Shown here: positions 53,344 through 63,300 of the stretch, one piece after another
Position numbering within the stretch: position 1 is the first letter of the stretch
Layout: each line of letters begins with the position of its first letter
Notes under the pieces: generated by a model
Seen by the model: only the letters and a program-made list of their open reading frames with translations
Database searches by the model: none
What the model was told of the DNA's origin: nothing
Program-made: the position numbers and the translations under genes
Assembly: GCA_036172665.1 (NCBI GenBank)
Contig: CM069880.1
Location: 3,288,501 to 3,352,500 of the forward strand
Source of the DNA: Prosopocoilus inquinatus
Taxonomy: Eukaryota; Arthropoda; Insecta; Coleoptera; Lucanidae
Direction: 5' to 3'
DNA length: 64,000 nt

Positions 53344-56300
53344 AGCTGGAAATAGTTTTAAACGAAACAACACGTATTAGCGTTGTTCCTGTGATGTATC
53401 TAATCGATCCTTTCTCATCTATTATGTTATTTGACGTTTGGATGGACACCAGTAACTCTGATGTGAGATGCGAAGTTCTCGGACGCAGCAGAAGCTGGAA
53501 ATAGTTTTAAACGAAACAACACGCATTAGCGTTGTTCCTGTGATGTATCTAATCGATCCTTACTCATCTATCATGTTATTTGGCGTTTCGATGGACTCCA
53601 GTAACTTTGATGTGAGATACGACGTTTTCGGACGCAGCAGAAGCTGGAAATAGTTTTAAACGAAACAACACGCATTAGCGATGTTCCTGTGATGTATCTA
53701 ATCGATCCTTACTCATCTATCATGTTATTTTAAGTTTGGATGGACTCCAGTAACTCTGATGTGAGATACGACGTTTTCGGACGCAGCAGAAGCTGGAAAT
53801 AGTTTTGAAGGAAACAACACGCATTAGCGATGTTCCTGTGATGTATCTAATCGATCCTTACTCATCTATCATGTTATTTTACGTTTGGATGGACTCCAGT
53901 AACTCTGATGTGAGATACAAAGTTTTTGGACGCAGCAGAAGCTGGAAATAGTTTTGAACGAAACAACACGTATTAGCGTTGTTCCTGTGATGTATCTAAT
54001 CGATCCTTACTTAGCTACTATGTTATTTGACGTTTCGATGGACTCCAGTAACTCTAATGTGAGATACGAAATTTTCGGACGCAGCAGCAGCTGGAAATAG
54101 TTTTAAACGAAACAACACATATTAGCGTTGTTCCTGTGATGTATCTAATCGATCCTTACTCATCTATCATGTTATTTGGCGTTTCGATGGACTCCAGTAA
54201 CTTTGATGTGAGATACGAAGTTCTCGGACGCAGCTGAAGCTGGAAATAGTTTTAAACGAAACAACACGTATTAGCGTTGTTCCTGTGATGTATCTAATCG
54301 ATCCTTACTTAGCTACTATGTTATTTGACGTTTCGATGGACTCCAGTAACTCTAATGTGAGATACGAAATTTTCGGACGCAGCAGCAGCTGGAAATAGTT
54401 TTAAACGAAACAACACATATTAGCGTTGTTCCTGTGATGTATCTAATCGATCCTTACTCATCTCTCATGTTATTTGACGTTTGGATGGACTCCAGTAAGT
54501 CTGATGTGAGATACAAAGTTTTTGGACGCAGCAGGAGCTGGAAATAGTTTTAAACGAAACAACACGTATTAGCGTTGTTCCTGTGCTGTATCTAATCGAT
54601 CCTTACTTATCTATCATGTTATTTGTCGTTTCGATGGACTCCAGTAACTCTGATGTGAGATACGACGTTTTCGGACGCAGCAGAAGCTGGAATTAGTTTT
54701 TAACGAAACAACACGCATTAGCGATGTTCCTGTGATGTATCTAATAGATACTTACTCATCTATCATGTTATTTTACGTTTGGATGGACTCCAGTAAGTCT
54801 GATGTGAGATACAAAGTTTTTGGACGCAGCAGCAGCTGGAAATAGTTTTAAACGAAACAACACATATTAGCGTTGTTCCTGTGCTGTATCTAATCGATCC
54901 TTACTTATCTATCATGTTATTTGTCGTTTCGATGGACTCCAGTAACTCTGATGTGAGATACGACGTTTTCGGACGCAGCAGAAGCTGGAAATAGTTTTGA
55001 ACGAAACAACACGTATTAGCGTTGTTCCTGTGATGTATCTAATCGATCCTTACTCATCTATCATGTTATTTGGCGTTTCGATGGACTCCAGTAACTTTGA
55101 TGTGAGATACGACGTTTTCGGACGCAGCAGAAGCTGGAAATAGTTTTAAACGAAACAACACGCATTAGCGATGTTCCTGTGATGTATCTAATCGATCCTT
55201 ACTCATCTATCATGTTATTTTACGTTTGGATGGACTCCAGTAACTCTGATGTGAGATACGACGTTTTCGGACGCAGCAGAAGCTGGAAATAGTTTTAAAC
55301 GAAACAACACGCATTAGCGATGTTCCTGTGATGTATCTAATCGATCCTTACTCATCTATCATGTTATTTTACGTTTGGATGGACTCCAGTAACTCTGATG
55401 TGAGATACAAAGTTTTTGGACGCAGCAGAAGCTGGAAATAGTTTTGAAGGAAACAACACGCATTAGCGTTGTTCCTGTGATGTATCTAATCGATCCTTAC
55501 TCATCTATCATGTTATTTGGCGTTTCGATGGACTCCAGTAACTTTGATGTGAGATACGAAGTTCTCGGACGCAGCTGAAGCTGGAAATAGTTTTAAACGA
55601 AACAACACGTATTAGCGTTGTTCCTGTGATGTATCTAATCGATCCTTACTTAGCTACTATGTTATTTGACGTTTCGATGGACTCCAGTAACTCTAATGTG
55701 AGATACGAAATTTTCGGACGCAGCAGCAGCTGGAAATAGTTTTAAACGAAACAACACATATTAGCGTTGTTCCTGTGATGTATCTAATCGATCCTTACTC
55801 ATCTCTCATGTTATTTGATGTTTGGACGGACTCCAGTAACTCTGATGTGAGATACAAAGTTCTCGGACGCAGCAGAAGCTGGAAATAGTTTTGAACGAAA
55901 CAACACGTATTAGCGTTGTTCCTGTGATGTATCTAAACGATCCTTATTTATCTAACATGTTATTTGACGTTTCGATGGACTCCAGTAACTCTGATGTGAG
56001 ATACGAAGTTCTCGGACGCAGCAGAAGCTGGAAATAGTTTTAAACGAAACAACACGTATTAGCGTTGTTCCTGTGATGTATCTAATCGATCCTTACTTAG
56101 CTACTATGTTATTTGACGTTTCGATGGACTCCAGTAACTCTAATGTGAGATACGAAATTTTCGGACGCAGCAGCAGCTGGAAATAGTTTTAAACGAAACA
56201 ACACATATTAGCGTTGTTCCTGTGATGTATCTAATCGATCCTTACTCATCTCTCATGTTATTTGATGTTTGGACGGACTCCAGTAACTCTGATGTGAGAT

Positions 56301-57962
56301 ACAAAGTTCTCGGACGCAGCAGAAGCTGGAAATAGTTTTGAACGAAACAACACGTATTAGCGTTGTTCCTGTGATGTATCTAAACGATCCTTATTTATCT
56401 AACATGTTATTTGACGTTTCGATGGACTCCAGTAACTCTGATGTGAGATACGAAGTTCTCGGACGCAGCAGAAGCTGGAAATAGTTTTAAACGAAACAAC
56501 ACGCATTAGCGTTGTTCCTGTGATGTATCTAATCGATCCTTACTCATCTATCATGTTATTTGGCGTTTCGATGGACTCCAGTAACTTTGATGTGAGATAC
56601 GACGTTTTCGGACGCAGCAGAAGCTGGAAATAGTTTTAAACGAAACAACACGCATTAGCGATGTTCCTGTGATGTATCTAATCGATCCTTACTCATCTAT
56701 CATGTTATTTTACGTTTGGATGGACTCCAGTAACTCTGATGTGAGATACGACGTTTTCGGACGCAGCAGAAGCTGGAAATAGTTTTAAACGAAACAACAC
56801 GCATTAGCGATGTTCCTGTGATGTATCTAATCGATCCTTACTCATCTATCATGTTATTTTACGTTTGGATGGACTCCAGTAACTCTGATGTGAGATACAA
56901 AGTTTTTGGACGCAGCAGAAGCTGGAAATAGTTTTGAAGGAAACAACACGCATTAGCGTTGTTCCTGTGATGTATCTAAACGATCCTTATTTATCTAACA
57001 TGTTATTTGACGTTTCGATGGACTCCAGTAACTTTGATGTGAGATACGACGTTTTCGGACGCAGCAGAAGCTGGAAATAGTTTTGAAGGAAACAACACGC
57101 ATTAGCGATGTTCCTGTGATGTATCTAATCGATCCTTACTCATCTATCATGTTATTTGGCGTTTCGATGGACTCCAGTAACTTTGATGTGAGATACGAAG
57201 TTCTCGGACGCAGCTGAAGCTGGAAATAGTTTTAAACGAAACAACACGTATTAGCGTTGTTCCTGTGATGTATCTAATCGATCCTTACTTAGCTACTATG
57301 TTATTTGACGTTTCGATGGACTCCAGTAACTCTAATGTGAGATACGAAATTTTCGGACGCAGCAGCAGCTGGAAATAGTTTTAAACGAAACAACACATAT
57401 TAGCGTTGTTCCTGTGCTGTATCTAATCGATCCTTACTTATCTATCATGTTATTTGTCGTTTCGATGGACTCCAGTAACTCTGATGTGAGACACGACGTT
57501 TTCGGACGCAGCAGAAGCTGGAATTAGTTTTAAACGAAACAACACGTATTAGCGTTGTTCCTGTGATGTATCTAATCGATCCTTACTCATCTATCATGTT
57601 ATTTGGCGTTTCGATGGACTCCAGTAACTCTGATGTGAGATACAAAGTTCTCGGACGCAGCAGAAGCTGGAAATAGTTTTGAACCAAACAACACGTATTA
57701 GCGTTGTTCCTGTGATGTATCTAAACGATCCTTATTTATCTAACATTTTATTTGACGTTTGGATGGACTCCAGTAAGTCTGATGTGAGATACAAAGTTTT
57801 TGGACGCAGCAGGAGCTGGAAATAGTTTTAAACGAAACAACACGTATTAGCGTTGTTCCTGTGCTGTATCTAATCGATCCTTACTTATCTATCATGTTAT
57901 TTGACGTTTCGATGGACTCCAGTAACTCTGATGTGAGATACGACGTTTTCGGACGCAGCAGA
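53344..57962 (+). repeat. 31-monomer higher-order repeat, copy zeta (4619 bp)
   Basis: Same length and order as copy epsilon except for positions 7-8. These are C (54238) and a K/E hybrid (54387) where epsilon has K and E. The C-K/E arrangement matches copy delta and the last partial copy, while the ACATATTAG and AACATTTT variants match epsilon. Zeta is thus a mosaic of two sources, consistent with unequal exchange or gene conversion. Confidence 0.92.
54387..54535 (+). repeat. D/K/E hybrid monomer (copy zeta)
   Basis: Starts ACATATTAG with CATCTCTC (D2/K type) and ends GGATGG, AAGTCTG, CAAAGTTTTTGG, CAGGA (type E). The equivalents at 43957 and 59006 switch later: they keep GGACGG and AACTCTG before the CAAAGTTTTTGG end. 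The switch point therefore differs between copies, which indicates either separate exchanges or later conversion. Confidence 0.78.
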
Positions 57963-60346
57963 AGCTGGAAATAGTTTTAAACGAAACAACACGTATTAGC
58001 GTTGTTCCTGTGATGTATCTAATCGATCCTTTCTCATCTATTATGTTATTTGACGTTTGGATGGACACCAGTAACTCTGATGTGAGATGCGAAGTTCTCG
58101 GACGCAGCAGAAGCTGGAAATAGTTTTAAACGAAACAACACGCATTAGCGTTGTTCCTGTGATGTATCTAATCGATCCTTACTCATCTATCATGTTATTT
58201 GGCGTTTCGATGGACTCCAGTAACTTTGATGTGAGATACGACGTTTTCGGACGCAGCAGAAGCTGGAAATAGTTTTAAACGAAACAACACGCATTAGCGA
58301 TGTTCCTGTGATGTATCTAATCGATCCTTACTTATCTATCATGTTATTTTAAGTTTGGATGGACTCCAGTAACTCTGATGTGAGATACGACGTTTTCGGA
58401 CGCAGCAGAAGCTGGAAATAGTTTTGAAGGAAACAACACGCATTAGCGATGTTCCTGTGATGTATCTAATCGATCCTTACTCATCTATCATGTTATTTTA
58501 CGTTTGGATGGACTCCAGTAACTCTGATGTGAGATACAAAGTTTTTGGACGCAGCAGAAGCTGGAAATAGTTTTGAACGAAACAACACGTATTAGCGTTG
58601 TTCCTGTGATGTATCTAATCGATCCTTACTTAGCTACTATGTTATTTGACGTTTCGATGGACTCCAGTAACTCTAATGTGAGATACGAAATTTTCGGACG
58701 CAGCAGCAGCTGGAAATAGTTTTAAACGAAACAACACATATTAGCGTTGTTCCTGTGATGTATCTAATCGATCCTTACTCATCTATCATGTTATTTGGCG
58801 TTTCGATGGACTCCAGTAACTTTGATGTGAGATACGAAGTTCTCGGACGCAGCTGAAGCTGGAAATAGTTTTAAACGAAACAACACGTATTAGCGTTGTT
58901 CCTGTGATGTATCTAATCGATCCTTACTTAGCTACTATGTTATTTGACGTTTCGATGGACTCCAGTAACTCTAATGTGAGATACGAAATTTTCGGACGCA
59001 GCAGCAGCTGGAAATAGTTTTAAACGAAACAACACATATTAGCGTTGTTCCTGTGATGTATCTAATCGATCCTTACTCATCTCTCATGTTATTTGACGTT
59101 TGGACGGACTCCAGTAACTCTGATGTGAGATACAAAGTTTTTGGACGCAGCAGGAGCTGGAAATAGTTTTAAACGAAACAACACGTATTAGCGTTGTTCC
59201 TGTGCTGTATCTAATCGATCCTTACTTATCTATCATGTTATTTGTCGTTTCGATGGACTCCAGTAACTCTGATGTGAGATACGACGTTTTCGGACGCAGC
59301 AGAAGCTGGAATTAGTTTTTAACGAAACAACACGCATTAGCGATGTTCCTGAGATGTATCTAATCGATACTTACTCATCTATCATGTTATTTTACGTTTG
59401 GATGGACTCCAGTAAGTCTGATGTGAGATACGAAGTTCTCGGACGCAGCTGAAGCTGGAAATAGTTTTAAACGAAACAACACGTATTAGCGTTGTTCCTG
59501 TGATGTATCTAATCGATCCTTACTTAGCTACTATGTTATTTGACGTTTCGATGGACTCCAGTAACTCTAATGTGAGATACGAAATTTTCGGACGCAGCAG
59601 CAGCTGGAAATAGTTTTAAACGAAACAACACATATTAGCGTTGTTCCTGTGATGTATCTAAACGATCCTTATTTATCTAACATGTTATTTGACGTTTGGA
59701 TGGACTCCAGTAAGTCTGATGTGAGATACAAAGTTTTTGGACGCAGCAGGAGCTGGAAATAGTTTTAAACGAAACAACACGTATTAGCGTTGTTCCTGTG
59801 CTGTATCTAATCGATCCTTACTTATCTATCATGTTATTTGTCGTTTCGATGGACTCCAGTAACTCTGATGTGAGATACGACGTTTTCGGACGCAGCAGAA
59901 GCTGGAATTAGTTTTTAACGAAACAACACGCATTAGCGATGTTCCTGTGATGTATCTAATCGATACTTACTCATCTATCATGTTATTTTACGTTTGGATG
60001 GACTCCAGTAAGTCTGATGTGAGATACAAAGTTTTTGGACGCAGCAGCAGCTGGAAATAGTTTTAAACGAAACAACACGTATTAGCGTTGTTCCTGTGCT
60101 GTATCTAATCGATCCTTACTTATCTATCATGTTATTTGTCGTTTCGATGGACTCCAGTAACTCTGATGTGAGATACGACGTTTTCGGACTCAGCAGAAGC
60201 TGGAATTAGTTTTAAACGAAACAACACGTATTAGCGTTGTTCCTGTGATGTATCTAATCGATCCTTACTCATCTATCATGTTATTTGGCGTTTCGATGGA
60301 CTCCAGTAACTCTGATGTGAGATAAAAAGTTCTCGGAGGCAGCAGA
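57963..60346 (+). repeat. 31-mer family, partial copy eta
   Basis: Sixteen monomers: G* A Bk B2 C D1 C K/E F2 H' C E F2 H F2 and an X/K hybrid. The first fifteen match copy delta (42914-45148) at an offset of 15049 bp (101 x 149), including the private GGACTCAGC at 60186. Private changes here are CTTATCTATC in Bk near 58331 and CCTGAGATG near 59347. At 60198-60346 the sequence switches to the CTCGGAGGCAGC family otherwise seen only at 6.7 and 8.5 kb, which ends the young domain. Confidence 0.88.
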
Positions 60347-63300
60347 AGCTGGAAATAGTTTTGAACGAAACAACACGTATTAGCGTTGTTCCTGTGATGT
60401 ATCTAAACGATCCTTATTTATCTAACATGTTATTTGACGTTTGGATGGACTCCAGTATGTCTGATGTGAGATACAAAGTTTTTGGACGCAGCAGGAGCTG
60501 GAAATAGTTTTAAACGAAACAACACGTATTAGCGTTGTTCCTGTGCTGTATCTAATCGATCCTTACTTATCTATCATGTTATTTGACGTTTCGATGGACT
60601 CCAGTAACTCTGATGTGAGATACGACGTTTTCGGACGCAGCAGAAGCTGGAAATAGTTTTAAACGAAACAACACGTATTAGCGTTGTTCCTGTGATGTAT
60701 CTAATCGATCCTTTCTCATCTATTATGTTATTTGACGTTTGGATGGACACCAGTAACTCTGATGTGAGATACGAAGTTTTTGGACGCAGCAGAAGCTGGA
60801 AATAGTTTTGAACGAAACGACACGTATTAGCGTTGTTCCTGTGATGTATCTAATCGATCCTTACTTAGCTACTATGTTATTTGACGTTTCGATGGACTCC
60901 AGTAACTCTAATGTGAGATACGAAATTTTCGGACGCAGCAGCAGCTGGAAATAGTTTTAAACGAAACAACACATATTAGCGTTGTTCCTGTGATGTATCT
61001 AATCGATCCTTTCTCATCTATTATGTTATTTGACGTTTGGATGGACACCAGTAACTCTGATGTGAGATACGAAGTTCTCGGACGCAGCAGAAGCTGGAAA
61101 TAGTTTTAAACGAAACAACACGCATTAGCGTTGTTCCTGTGATGTATCTAATCGATCCTTACTCATCTATCATGTTATTTGGCGTTTCGATGGACTCCAG
61201 TAACTTTGATGTGAGATACGACGTTTTCGGACGCAGCAGAAGCTGGAAATAGTTTTAAACGAAACAACACGCATTAGCGATGTTCCTGTGATGTATCTAA
61301 TCGATCCTTACTCATCTATCATGTTATTTTACGTTTGGATGGACTCCAGTAACTCTGATGTGAGATACGACGTTTTCGGACGCAGCAGAAGCTGGAAATA
61401 GTTTTAAACGAAACAACACGCATTAGCGATGTTCCTGTGATGTATCTAATCGATACTTACTCATCTATCATGTTATTTTACGTTTGGATGGACTCCAGTA
61501 ACTCTGATGTGAGATACGACGTTTTCGGACGCAGCAGAAGCTGGAAATAGTTTTAAACGAAACAACACGCATTAGCGATGTTCCTGTGATGTATCTAATC
61601 GATCCTTACTCATCTATCATGTTATTTTACGTTTGGATGGACTCCAGTAACTCTGATGTGAGATACAAAGTTTTTGGACGCAGCAGAAGCTGGAAATAGT
61701 TTTGAAGGAAACAACACGCATTAGCGTTGTTCCTGTGATGTATATAAACGATCCTTACTCATCTATCATGTTATTTGGCGTTTCGATGGACTCCAGTAAC
61801 TTTGATGTGAGATACGACGTTTTCGGACGCAGCAGAAGCTGGAAATAGTTTTAAACGAAACAACACGCATTAGCGATGTTCCTGTGATGTATCTAATCGA
61901 TCCTTACTCATCTATCATGTTATTTTACGTTTGGATGGACTCCAGTAACTCTGATGTGAGATACGACGTTTTCGGACGCAGCAGAAGCTGGAAATAGTTT
62001 TAAACGAAACAACACGCATTAGCGATGTTCCTGTGATGTATCTAATCGATCCTTACTCATCTATCATGTTATTTTACGTTTGGATGGACTCCAGTAACTC
62101 TGATGTGAGATACGAAGTTCTCGGACGCAGCTGAAGCTGGAAATAGTTTTAAACGAAACAACACGCATTAGCGTTGTTCCTGTGATGTATCTAATCGATC
62201 CTTACTCATCTATCATGTTATTTGGCGTTTCGATGGACTCCAGTAACTTTGATGTGAGATACGAAGTTCTCGGACGCAGCTGAAGCTGGAAATAGTTTTA
62301 AACGAAACAACACGTATTAGCGTTGTTCCTGTGATGTATCTAATCGATCCTTACTTAGCTACTATGTTATTTGACGTTTCGATGGACTCCAGTAACTCTA
62401 ATGTGAGATACGAAATTTTCGGACGCAGCAGCAGCTGGAAATAGTTTTAAACGAAACAACACATATTAGCGTTGTTCCTGTGCTGTATCTAATCGATCCT
62501 TACTTATCTATCATGTTATTTGTCGTTTCGATGGACTCCAGTAACTCTGATGTGAGATACGACGTTTTCGGACGCAGCAGAAGCTGGAATTAGTTTTAAA
62601 CGAAACAACACGTATTAGCGTTGTTCCTGTGATGTATCTAATCGATCCTTACTCATCTATCATGTTATTTGGCGTTTCGATGGACTCCAGTAACTCTGAT
62701 GTGAGATACAAAGTTCTCGGACGCAGCAGAAGCTGGAAATAGTTTTGAACCAAACAACACGTATTAGCGTTGTTCCTGTGATGTATCTAAACGATCCTTA
62801 TTTATCTAACATGTTATTTGACGTTTGGATGGACTCCAGTAAGTCTGATGTGAGATACAAAGTTTTTGGACGCAGCAGGAGCTGGAAATAGTTTTAAACG
62901 AAACAACACGTATTAGCGTTGTTCCTGTGCTGTATCTAATCGATCCTTACTTATCTATCATGTTATTTGACGTTTCGATGGACTCCAGTAACTCTGATGT
63001 GAGATACGACGTTTTCGGACGCAGCAGAAGCTGGAAATAGTTTTAAACGAAACAACACGCATTAGCGATGTTCCTGTGATGTATCTAATCGATCCTTACT
63101 CATCTATCATGTTATTTTACGTTTGGATGGACTCCAGTAACTCTGATGTGAGATACGAAGTTCTCGGACGCAGCTGAAGCTGGAAATAGTTTTAAACGAA
63201 ACAACACGCATTAGCGTTGTTCCTGTGATGTATCTAATCGATCCTTACTCATCTATCATGTTATTTGGCGTTTCGATGGACTCCAGTAACTTTGATGTGA

